Origin: Natronorubrum texcoconense
GTDB taxonomy: Archaea > Halobacteriota > Halobacteria > Halobacteriales > Natrialbaceae
Assembly: GCF_900100335.1 (NCBI RefSeq)
Contig: NZ_FNFE01000002.1
Coordinates: 248,001 to 312,000 of the forward strand
Direction of reading: 5' to 3'
DNA: 64,000 bases
Shown: positions 58,701 to 64,000 of the stretch, one piece after another
How positions within the stretch are numbered: the stretch's first letter is position 1
How the letters are laid out: the number at the start of each line of letters is the position of its first letter
The notes under the pieces: generated by a model
The model's database searches: none
Seen by the model: the letters and a program-made list of their open reading frames with translations, nothing else
Told to the model about the DNA's origin: nothing
Program-made: the position numbers and the translations under genes

Positions 58701-59667
58701 TGCTGAAGAGGTAAACGGAGAACTCAAATCGGGGTTGTATTCGCAAGAACACCTTCAAGAAAATCTTCCGAAAACATGGGACTTCTTCTTAGCCCACAAG
58801 GAAACGCTTGAGAGTCGTGAAGGTGGGCGTAAAGAAGGCGAGGAAGATTGGTACGGATACATCTATCCCAAGAACTTAGGTAAATTTGAGGTCCCTAAGA
58901 TCATCCAAGCCCATATCTCTGAACACGCCGCGTTCATGATCGATGAGCAGGGCACATGGTATTTCACAACCGCCTATGGCACTCTTCTGACCTCTGAATA
59001 TCGTGACTTAACAGAAGAGATCGCGTGTGAACTCAATTCGAAGGCTCTTGACTATTATTTCAAGCATATTACAACAGTCAAGGCAGGAGGATACTATGAA
59101 TATCGTTCACAATATGTTGAAAAACTCCCATGCGTGACAAACGGAACGGAAGATCAATTTACTACATTACGAGAGACAGCCAGCGAGATCACTAATGTGA
59201 TTGATTTGGAAAGCAAGACGGAAAGGTTCCCTGAGGCATATCTGGGAGACTTCGATGGGGAACTCGAGTATATCGACTATGAGTGGCAGACTCGACGGTA
59301 TCCCGTGAACGCCAGCGTAGACGAAATTGATGACGACCGCTTCGCTGTGACCGCAGGAAGGTCTGACGAGATCACTGATCCTCGGATGGAAGCCTCTACG
59401 AAGGATGTGCGAGAGCAGCGAGCGAAGTATGTTCACGCCGCAGTAGATGGTCGTAAGGTGAAGAAAGGCGAAGAGACTTCGATACCGATCCCGCGTGACG
59501 ATGACGACGTACTGGCGCTTCTTGACCGATGGGAGACGGACAAGCAGACCGTGGAGGAAACGAATATCGAAGAACTCGAGGCAGAGATAGACGGGACAGT
59601 GTATGATCTCTTCGATCTTACCGATGAGGAGCGCAAAGTGATCGAGGACTACTTGGAAGTGTTCTAA
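55789..59667 (+). CDS. Type IIG-like restriction-modification protein (nuclease, N6-adenine methylase, specificity in one chain)
   Basis: 1292 residues. The N-terminal nuclease has a PD-(D/E)xK site: D62 (RRPDYVTLDENE), E77 and K79 (AVYEFK). A helical spacer (about 200-380) follows. The gamma-class methylase has motif X-like GEFYTPQPVIEYIM, motif I DPSCGSGTF (from D436), and motif IV NPPY (699-702). Target recognition occupies about 880-1180 (EELQVFNKLEDKC, then GIRTSSNKVYIVD, then AYGTLLTSEY and YEYRSQYVEKLP, as in TaqI/Eco57I-type C-terminal domains). It should methylate adenine and cut near its site. DNA recognition sequence unknown. All catalytic motifs are intact. Confidence 0.9.
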   Translation: MTDAAEFVDILYGISERINEEMSEKDVENAYLNEGFYNDLGYRGAGYDLRSEWSLPDNRRPDYVTLDENESVTAVYEFKTSGEDLDSHTDQLFHYVDVLKADYGVLTNGEEFHLYRRDGSGPLLELTLADATEAHARDLIAALEKPDWDITNPESVNDYLTGLDPVGLDSELGQEHFFDTFRLEEGSPFADLVVASMDLLEELRDGQEAKFVKGAYDFWDASYASEPDEVPDSWDTFVDGNGDLKDFMFCLESGHALLARLLLAKATEDHDFFPDDRGLRRYFDELQGFSDEINLDAYPVAANGLMEDMHQQLVESLFEDDIFIWWTDGYQEETSRLHANPYNRFRDVAQEGSNITRVSPATKERFSRAIAHVFFSVLKFDFAAIEGDPLGDLYQRYFDPETRKALGEFYTPQPVIEYIMDGVGYDVGVSNERLIDPSCGSGTFLVEAVNRYLEDVRRYEDDPDWEEHLTELCTRPRIVGLDIHPFAVLMAQIRFMVAILPEYRNAKRQNSSFTIRRLPIFRTDTLRNERELTGTDLGDDGSKQMTFEALTEDEQDVLVPVPLPVEVDNEDVPETERDGDFLLQRVRMPKFDTIRLEAGVPNFGEYFAALQGVLDVVKYHMTESLWEYHGGLEEGVNRYTSQEYEGIEEFFEPYVDNILETVQYLREEHGDGRLFKMFEDSVLALVVKNYMEYEYVVGNPPYVRIQYLPDDQKEYLDTLYDSATGNYDLYCPFYERGLNWLTEGTGKLGYITPNQFMVTDYGEGLREVILERSQINEVYDFRDSGVFEDATNYPAILILEDESDESAREENDVRCVRVKANVDDDSGRELDEAIIKSVRDHRRDPGYSDDYIDVFDFPQKELDDGYWALMPPEELQVFNKLEDKCDKKVEDITDAVFQGIRTSSNKVYIVDVLDADRVESSDEGETVTVAPIGGSGEFEIETDLLRPFLQGDEVTRWRGDWSGLHVVHPYYAEEVNGELKSGLYSQEHLQENLPKTWDFFLAHKETLESREGGRKEGEEDWYGYIYPKNLGKFEVPKIIQAHISEHAAFMIDEQGTWYFTTAYGTLLTSEYRDLTEEIACELNSKALDYYFKHITTVKAGGYYEYRSQYVEKLPCVTNGTEDQFTTLRETASEITNVIDLESKTERFPEAYLGDFDGELEYIDYEWQTRRYPVNASVDEIDDDRFAVTAGRSDEITDPRMEASTKDVREQRAKYVHAAVDGRKVKKGEETSIPIPRDDDDVLALLDRWETDKQTVEETNIEELEAEIDGTVYDLFDLTDEERKVIEDYLEVF

Positions 59668-59694
59668 TACGCAGTATCAGCGGAACACGACGAG

Positions 59695-60426
59695 TTATCG
59701 AAGCTCGTTCAGACACAATTCTTCGATCGATGTCTCGTATATTGGCACCACTCCGAGCCGGCTATAGAACTCATCAATGAGTTGGAGAACGGATTGGGCA
59801 GCCCACTCTGCATAGCCGTGACTGAAAAACTCGAAGAGAGGAGCGTTACTGTACGGGTTCTTTGCCGCTTTTCCCTGTAGAGCGCCCTGAAGGCTCTGAT
59901 ACTCACCGTAGGTAGGTGTATCTCCGATCTCTGCCTGAGTGGTTACGTACTCCGGCTTTGCGTGGATGGCCTGGTTCCGAAGCTTCGTGACGATACTGGC
60001 GTTCTGGTACGGGTTCTGGTGTCTGGTGAACACTGGCGAACCCGAGAACTCGAGGATCTTGTCGTACTTCTTGGGAACCTTTGCATAGATGAAGCTACAG
60101 TCCTTCTCGTCGTAGATCGATTTGTACTCACTTCGAATGTTACTCTGTACTTGTTCTACGTCGAACTCGTATCGCTTCATAGCCGGCGTTCCTTGCTCTA
60201 TATCGAAGATGACGGTGTTTGCTACTGACTCGAGCAGAGCAGCTGAGGAGATGATACACCCTGCTGATTTAGCGGTGTATTCCATCTTCACTGGTTCGGA
60301 CGGCTTCTCGCTCTGATCCGCTTCGATCTGTTCGACGTCACGGAGTAAGCTATCCATCAAGTACAGCGGCCACTTCCAAACAGTGGTCCGAACGTGTACA
60401 TCGACGCTGTCATCAACGGCGACCAT
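59695..60426 (-). CDS. Unknown protein with HEPN-like RNxxxH motif, convergent to the RM gene
   Basis: 243 residues, soluble. No family is recognised with confidence. Helices near 55-80 (AGCIISSAALLESVANTVIFDI) resemble the first long helices of HEPN domains. The sequence IVTKLRNQAIHAKPEY contains R150-N151-x3-H155, the Rx4-6H signature that forms the RNase site of HEPN toxins and defence proteins. Two late helical segments (PLFEFFSHGYAEWAAQSVLQLIDEFY) complete an all-helical impression. It ends 27 bases from the RM gene in convergent orientation, inside the island. A defence or toxin role is inferred, not shown. Confidence 0.6.
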   Translation of the reverse strand: MVAVDDSVDVHVRTTVWKWPLYLMDSLLRDVEQIEADQSEKPSEPVKMEYTAKSAGCIISSAALLESVANTVIFDIEQGTPAMKRYEFDVEQVQSNIRSEYKSIYDEKDCSFIYAKVPKKYDKILEFSGSPVFTRHQNPYQNASIVTKLRNQAIHAKPEYVTTQAEIGDTPTYGEYQSLQGALQGKAAKNPYSNAPLFEFFSHGYAEWAAQSVLQLIDEFYSRLGVVPIYETSIEELCLNELR

Positions 60427-60859
60427 AGGTAGTGATTGATCCGTAACCTGTTAGTGGCTCGGTCTGGCTCAAGAAGGTAGCCTACATCACACTGCATCTA
60501 TTCCTTGCCAGCAGTCATTCACTGAGTACAATTAAGACAGTAAGAGGGAAGACAGCCTTCTCGATCGGGTGATTGTAGAACATCATTGCTCAGTGATGAG
60601 AGTCACTGGTTGACCTACTCATGTCGCTCTACACAGCGTACAATAGACCACCGAATTTCATCTGACGAGCCTTCTCGGCCTAAATAGCACACTCGGTATA
60701 GTTGAAGCGTGAAATCAACTGACCTCACGTAAGCCAGCGGCTCACGTCGTGGGTCTTTATAATTGTAGATCAATAGTACTGAGCTGGGAACCACGAAAAC
60801 ACGCCAAATTGCGCCGTGAAGGCATCTAGGGCACGAAATCGGCGTCACAGCGGCCTGCT
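60427..60859. other. Intergenic end of the island, no gene seen
   Basis: About 430 AT-richer bases without a convincing frame. The minus-strand frames ending in the tRNA-like sequence are artefacts. It may hold the promoter of the HEPN-like gene and decayed island sequence. Confidence 0.4.
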
Positions 60860-60900
60860 GCCTTCCAAGCTCATGGCCCGGTTCAAGTCCCGGTCCGCAC
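60860..60900 (+). pseudogene. Degenerate 3' half of tRNA-Gly (right att remnant)
   Basis: Matches the tRNA-Gly gene from the anticodon stem-loop (GCCTTCCAAGCTCATGGCCC) to the 3' end, with one G missing in the T stem and a CG missing in the acceptor strand. No 5' half is present, so it cannot fold as a tRNA. Position and content fit an attachment-site duplicate of an earlier integration. Confidence 0.85.
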
Positions 60901-60907
60901 ATTGTTT

Positions 60908-60987
60908 CCGAATCCAGCGGATTCGGAAGCCAGCAAATCATCGATTTGCGTTGCTGTCGCGAGCAAACTCGCGAGCGACAGCAATCG
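60908..60987. repeat. Hairpin cluster with right copy of the 34-nt repeat
   Basis: CCGAATCC-AGC-GGATTCGG (60908-60926), GCAAATC-ATC-GATTTGC (60933-60949), then the 34-nt repeat (60954-60987) that also occurs at 55277-55310. The first two are perfect stems with 3-nt loops, the same design as the array at the end of the window. Confidence 0.75.
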
Positions 60988-61033
60988 CACGACGGATTCG
61001 AAGTCCGAAAGACCTACGCTCAGGAGTGAAGCC

Positions 61034-61759
61034 TCACTCGGCACTCTCGAGAACGGCCCGCTCGAGCGCCGCAACCTGTCGCGTGTCGTCGACCCAAAAG
61101 CCGTCGAACACGCCGGGATCGGTTTCGGTCGCCAAGAGGGCGCTGTTCCAGAGTTCGTCGCCGTCGCCGTCGAAGACGAGAAACCAGCACGACCCGATCT
61201 CGTCGCCCGAGTCGGGGTGGATCGTGACGCCCGGGATCGACGGCTGGTCCCACTCGTCGTCGATGTAGACGTGGATCTCGAGGGCCGACTCGGCGGCGAG
61301 GCGATTGTATACCGGGACCATCTTCTCGAGCGCGTCGGCGCGCTGAAAGCCGACTCGGAGGGTGCCGCTGCCGACCCGCCACGCGCGGTTTTCGATCTCG
61401 CGACTGACCGCGAGCAGCCGTCGGCGGTCGAGATCGTGCCACACCGTCGACTCGAAGATATCGATCACGCGGCGGTAGGTCGTCTCGTCTACGCGCTCGT
61501 CCCACGGGTCGTAGACCGGCGGCTCGAGGAACTCCCGGACGGCGTCGAGACCGACCGCCGCGACGAACTCCGCGTCCTCGCGAACGACGAGGAAGGCCTG
61601 GCTAGCCGCCGTCACGCTCGGAAGGGTCCGGTGTTCGACGTCCTCGACGCCGATTTCCGCCTCGAGTCGGTCGACGACCGCCGGTCGCGGTGGCGGCGCG
61701 TAGACGACGATCGACCGATTCGGTCGGGTGTATCGGTCGACGTAGGCGGAGAGTGACAT
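61034..61759 (-). CDS. DICT sensory domain protein
   Basis: 241 residues, soluble. SIVVYAPPPRPAVVDRLEAE, SQAFLVVREDAEFVAAVGLDAVREFLEPP and YRRVIDIFESTVWHDLDRRRLLAVSREIENRAWRVGSGTLRVGFQ fit the DICT domain, found in haloarchaea and in light- or nucleotide-signalling proteins. The C-terminal half (LEIHVYIDDEWDQPSIPGVT, then SCWFLVFDGDGDELWNSALLA, then FDGFWVDDTRQVAALE) is the usual second part of these proteins. It lies 42 bases downstream of an HTH gene on the same strand, so a regulator-sensor operon is likely. Confidence 0.75.
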   Translation of the reverse strand: MSLSAYVDRYTRPNRSIVVYAPPPRPAVVDRLEAEIGVEDVEHRTLPSVTAASQAFLVVREDAEFVAAVGLDAVREFLEPPVYDPWDERVDETTYRRVIDIFESTVWHDLDRRRLLAVSREIENRAWRVGSGTLRVGFQRADALEKMVPVYNRLAAESALEIHVYIDDEWDQPSIPGVTIHPDSGDEIGSCWFLVFDGDGDELWNSALLATETDPGVFDGFWVDDTRQVAALERAVLESAE

Positions 61760-61801
61760 CTGAGAGTTCGTGTGTCGGTAACCGTCGAGTGGGTTCCAGT
61801 C

Positions 61802-62170
61802 TCACATACCGGTTTCGGCCTCGCAGGCTCGAGCGACCATGCCGAGAACCGGTTCGGGACAGGGATCCAGTGAGAGGGTTTCCGCCTCCGCATCGTGTCG
61901 TACCACGCCGGTTTCGACGAGTCGCGGCACGTGGGTGTGGACGAGGTTCGAATACTGGTTGGTCCGACACTGTGGTTCGACGATTCCGCCGTCGGTCGCG
62001 TGGATCCAACCGGTGACGACGTCGCCGACTTCCGACAGCGAGGCCGTCTCGTGCTCGAGCAGGAAGTAACAGACGTAGCGACGCGTCCGGTTTCGAAGCG
62101 CCAGAAACGCGTCGTCGAGCACGTCCGGGCTCGTTTCCGGCCCGGTCGACGGCAGCCGTGGTGGATCCAT
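61802..62170 (-). CDS. Haloarchaeal winged-helix protein (DUF7344-like)
   Basis: 122 residues. DDAFLALRNRTRRYVCYFLLEHETASLSEVGDVVTGWI followed by NQYSNLVHTHVPRLVETGVVRHDAEAETLSL is the ArsR-like winged helix of the large haloarchaeal family often annotated DUF7344. It probably binds DNA as a dimer. It is likely cotranscribed with the DICT-domain gene that follows, suggesting that sensing and transcription control are linked. Confidence 0.8.
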   Translation of the reverse strand: MDPPRLPSTGPETSPDVLDDAFLALRNRTRRYVCYFLLEHETASLSEVGDVVTGWIHATDGGIVEPQCRTNQYSNLVHTHVPRLVETGVVRHDAEAETLSLDPCPEPVLGMVARACEAETGM

Positions 62171-62266
62171 CCTCGTCGCTAGTAGTACCGATAGCGACGG
62201 GAATCTTTCGCCTTCAATCGCCGGTCACGATCGATCCCTGGGTTACGATAGCCGATCGCCGGCGTA

Positions 62267-62821
62267 TCAGTCCTCGAGCGGCCGGTCGGAGGACCGACCG
62301 TGCAAATCGACGGTCGCGGCGAAGACCGCGCCGAGGACGGTTCCGAACAGGAGGTGCCCGACGAGGCTCTCGATCGCGGCCGTCGGAAAGTCGCCGACTG
62401 CGCCGCCACCGCCCGCGGCGTCGGCCCAGACGGGGAGGACGAGGAGCGGGAGTATCGCCCAGACTGCGAGTCCGAAGACGAACCCCGCGCCGACGATCCG
62501 GGCCATCGCGCCGACCCCGGAGACGGCGTCCGTTTCGACGTCCGTCAACAGAATGCCGAGGATCGGATCACGAGTGACGAGGAGGCCGAACACCAGCCCG
62601 AGACCGATCCCGTGAACGACGTGGACTCCCCAACCGACGAGTCCGACGGGCTCGAGCCCGTAAATCGAGGGGATCGCGACCTCGACGATCGCGGGGTCGA
62701 GAACCCACATAAGGACCCCGAACGCGGCGGCACCGATCGCGCCGCCGAGTGCGCCACCGACTAACCAGCCGCTGGCCCCGCTAATACCAAACGCCGTCGC
62801 GTTATCGGACTCGGTACTCAT
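62267..62821 (-). CDS. Haloarchaeal multi-helix membrane protein
   Basis: 184 residues from the ATG at 62821 (MSTESDNATAFGISG). The in-frame extension to 62941 is Arg/Pro-rich and rejected. About four helices: GWLVGGALGGAIGAAAFGVLMWVL, VVHGIGLGLVFGLLV, MARIVGAGFVFGLAVWAILPLLVLPVW and VGHLLFGTVLGAVFAATVDL. Small conserved motifs such as WGVHVVHGIGLG and VGHLLFGTVLG suggest a helix-packing repeat. No function recognised. Confidence 0.68.
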   Translation of the reverse strand: MSTESDNATAFGISGASGWLVGGALGGAIGAAAFGVLMWVLDPAIVEVAIPSIYGLEPVGLVGWGVHVVHGIGLGLVFGLLVTRDPILGILLTDVETDAVSGVGAMARIVGAGFVFGLAVWAILPLLVLPVWADAAGGGGAVGDFPTAAIESLVGHLLFGTVLGAVFAATVDLHGRSSDRPLED

Positions 62822-63009
62822 ACCCCCGGGTACCACGAGCGTCTGCAAAAGGGTTCGACTGGCAACTACAACCTCCGCGGCACCACCTCGATCACGGCCG
62901 GGGAATTCGGGTGGGTCGAGCCGTCGGCCGCCGCGTTTCACTCGCGGTCGTCGCCTCGAGTACCGAGACGACGGTCGCTCGAGCGCGGGTCGATACCCTC
63001 GATCTTAGT

Positions 63010-63627
63010 GTGTTGCGCGCGAACGGTCACAGTGTGGAGTACGAACTACTCGGCTGGCCGCCCGACGGTCCCAAACTCCGACTCGACTACGAGCGCTTCA
63101 GCTACGCCGGGAAGTTCGTCATGACGAACACCGGGAAAGCCGTGGCTCGGGATTCGAGTGCCGCTCTCGACGAGACCGCCACGGCTGCCGAAATCGACGA
63201 CTCCGTCGTCGAGACGCCGATCGTCGCGGCCGTCGCGTTCAACGAGGATCGTACCGACGACGGGACTCTCTGGCTGCGCTACGTGACCGTCGAGCGCGAC
63301 CGGCGCGGCGAGGGAATCGGTCCGGAACTCCTCGCGCTCGTCCGCGACCGCGCCAGAGAGCGCGGCTACGAGCGACTCCGGATCGCGGTCAACAACCCAT
63401 TCGCCTACGAGGCGCTCTACCGAACCGGCTTCGCGTATACGGGCGAGACCACGGGCATCGCCGAACTGGTGCTCGAGTACCCAGTCGCGATCGACGGCTC
63501 GAGCGAGTTCGAACGGTATCAGGCCGGTCTCGAGGAGTTCCGAAACCGCGATCTCAGCGACGAAGAAGAGCAGTTTCTCGGCTCCCAGCGTGACAGTGAG
63601 CCACCCGGCCTCGAGTTCCGCGGCTAA
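63010..63627 (+). CDS. GNAT family N-acetyltransferase
   Basis: 205 residues from the GTG at 63010 (VLRANGHSVEYELLGWPPDG). Other in-frame starts lie upstream at 62911 and internally near 63121, so the start is uncertain. The acetyl-CoA-binding core is LRYVTVERDRRGEGIGPELLALVRDRARERGYERLRIAVNNPFAYEALYRTGFAYTGE, with the R-x-x-G-x-G motif and the final NPxAxxLYxxxGF strand. The N-terminal LLGWPPDGPKLRLDYERFSYAGKFVM is a haloarchaeal addition. Substrate unknown. Confidence 0.85.
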   Translation: MLRANGHSVEYELLGWPPDGPKLRLDYERFSYAGKFVMTNTGKAVARDSSAALDETATAAEIDDSVVETPIVAAVAFNEDRTDDGTLWLRYVTVERDRRGEGIGPELLALVRDRARERGYERLRIAVNNPFAYEALYRTGFAYTGETTGIAELVLEYPVAIDGSSEFERYQAGLEEFRNRDLSDEEEQFLGSQRDSEPPGLEFRG

Positions 63628-63708
63628 GCGCAGTTCGACCGACCGTTGGCGCGCATCGGCGCGGTGAGCGAGACGCGAGGCGCGCCGAAACTCGCGAGGG
63701 ACAAGCGA

Positions 63709-63993
63709 ACGGCCCGTGGCCGTGAGCGTTAGCGCGGAACCTTCGGTTCCGCGAACCATCCAAACGGGCAGTGCGCGGCGTCCTCAGAAGTGCGTAGCAC
63801 TTCTGGTGGGCTGCGAGAATCGCTTTGCGATTCTCGAACGCAACGCGCCGCGACTGTCGGGACGGACGCGGACCCACAGGGTCCGCGAGCAGTCGAACGG
63901 GTGCGACGCACCCGTGAGACGACGGCGGAGCCGTCCCGCAGCGCCCGTAAGGAGAAGTCGGTTGGGGAGGACGTGGCACCCACCGTTGCCACG
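63709..63993. repeat. Array of perfect short hairpins
   Basis: Seven perfect hairpins with 3-nt loops follow one another: ACGGCC/GGCCGT (63709-63723), CGCGGAACC/GGTTCCGCG (63733-63753), CAGAAGTGC/GCACTTCTG (63785-63805), CGAGAATCGC/GCGATTCTCG (63814-63836), CGCGGACCC/GGGTCCGCG (63867-63887), CGGGTGC/GCACCCG (63898-63914) and GACGGC/GCCGTC (63921-63935). CGTGGCA/TGCCACG (63972-63993) has an 8-nt loop. Stem sequences all differ. The region may continue past the window edge. No gene is called in it. Confidence 0.8.
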
Positions 63994-64000
63994 ATCGCTT

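Larger units (their letters stand above)
55153..60899. mobile_element. Decayed integrated island in the 3' end of tRNA-Gly
   Basis: The block is bounded on the left by the intact tRNA-Gly gene and on the right by a degenerate tRNA-Gly 3' half (60860-60900). It contains two further copies of the tRNA 3' end, a tyrosine integrase remnant, a type IIG-like restriction-modification gene and a HEPN-like gene. Base composition is visibly less GC-rich and codon choice more relaxed than in flanking genes. A 34-nt identical repeat at 55277-55310 and 60954-60987 links the two ends. It reads as several rounds of integration at one att site followed by loss of the mobility genes. Confidence 0.78.

Noticed and set aside
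55789-59667. BREX PglX methylase
   Set aside because: The size and methylase motifs are similar, but an N-terminal PD-(D/E)xK nuclease is present and no brxA, brxB, brxC, pglZ or brxL genes are nearby.
60615-60941. Minus-strand frame containing CGPGLEPGHELG
   Set aside because: It runs through the degenerate tRNA-Gly half and has no haloarchaeal codon or composition signal.
63729-63992. Minus-strand frame (PTDFSLRALRDG onward) across the hairpin array
   Set aside because: It is encoded almost entirely by palindromes, rich in Arg and Ser and low in acidic residues. It could be the tail of a gene beyond the window, but nothing here supports a call.
63709-63993. CRISPR array or rho-type terminator series
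   Set aside because: Every stem sequence is different, so there is no repeat unit, and archaeal terminators do not require such stems.

Overview
The window reads as a chromosomal segment of a halophilic archaeon (class Halobacteria; a Natrialbales-like genome is my guess). The evidence is the high GC, the strongly acidic Asp/Glu-rich proteins, the GTG starts, the leaderless promoters with a TATA box 25-35 nt before the start codon, a euryarchaeal tRNA-Gly, aEF-1alpha, and many haloarchaea-specific small families (HalOD1, UPF0058, DUF5793-like, DICT). About 63 protein genes, one intact tRNA gene and one integrated, decayed mobile island are supported.

Layout. 0-6.9 kb: the cut-off end of an Asp-rich anchored protein, two family-2 glycosyltransferases, a sensor histidine kinase, an FkbM methyltransferase and a second Asp-rich anchored protein, suggesting surface glycan and envelope work. 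7-12.7 kb: bacterial-type LeuRS carrying a palindrome-encoded insert, a HalOD1 protein, a J-domain protein, a DUF420-like membrane protein and a Tat-exported repeat protein. 12.8-17.9 kb: aminotransferase and ribH (minus strand), an isolated aEF-1alpha gene, then purK-purE. 18.2-28.7 kb: an overlapping 11-gene nuo cluster (A, B, CD fusion, H, I, split J, K, L, M, N) without nuoEFG, behind one promoter with an inverted repeat at the predicted transcription start. 28.8-44.1 kb: housekeeping and regulatory genes (DHH-TrkA_N, CBS-ParB-like, oxidoreductase, GIDE-like, small membrane proteins, polyprenyl synthase, M28 peptidase, NAD-kinase-like, CbiX plus DR2241 family, Trm112, purA, HTH regulator). 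44.3-55 kb: a 922-aa coiled-coil protein, UPF0058, DUF998-like, an FbpC-type ABC ATPase with a DtxR/Idr-like operator, a DUF5793-like protein, a PilB/PilC pair and a Trm9-like methyltransferase.

55.1-60.9 kb: a tRNA-Gly(UCC) gene followed by two tandem copies of its 3' end, the C-terminal remnant of a tyrosine integrase, a 1292-aa single-chain type IIG-like restriction-modification protein, a convergent small protein with an RNxxxH (HEPN-like) signature, and finally a degenerate tRNA-Gly 3' half. This lower-GC block is the clearest accessory region and the best candidate for an uncharacterised defence pair. 61-64 kb: a DICT-domain protein, an HTH protein, a membrane protein, an acetyltransferase and an array of perfect hairpins with 3-nt loops.

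Two kinds of short palindrome recur at separate places (inside leuS, around the tRNA-Gly copies, at the 3' end of the window). One has a conserved 11-nt purine-rich loop between stems that differ but still pair. The other has 3-nt loops. They look like one dispersing haloarchaeal repeat family. All function calls rest on reading the sequence and on family knowledge; no database search was run.
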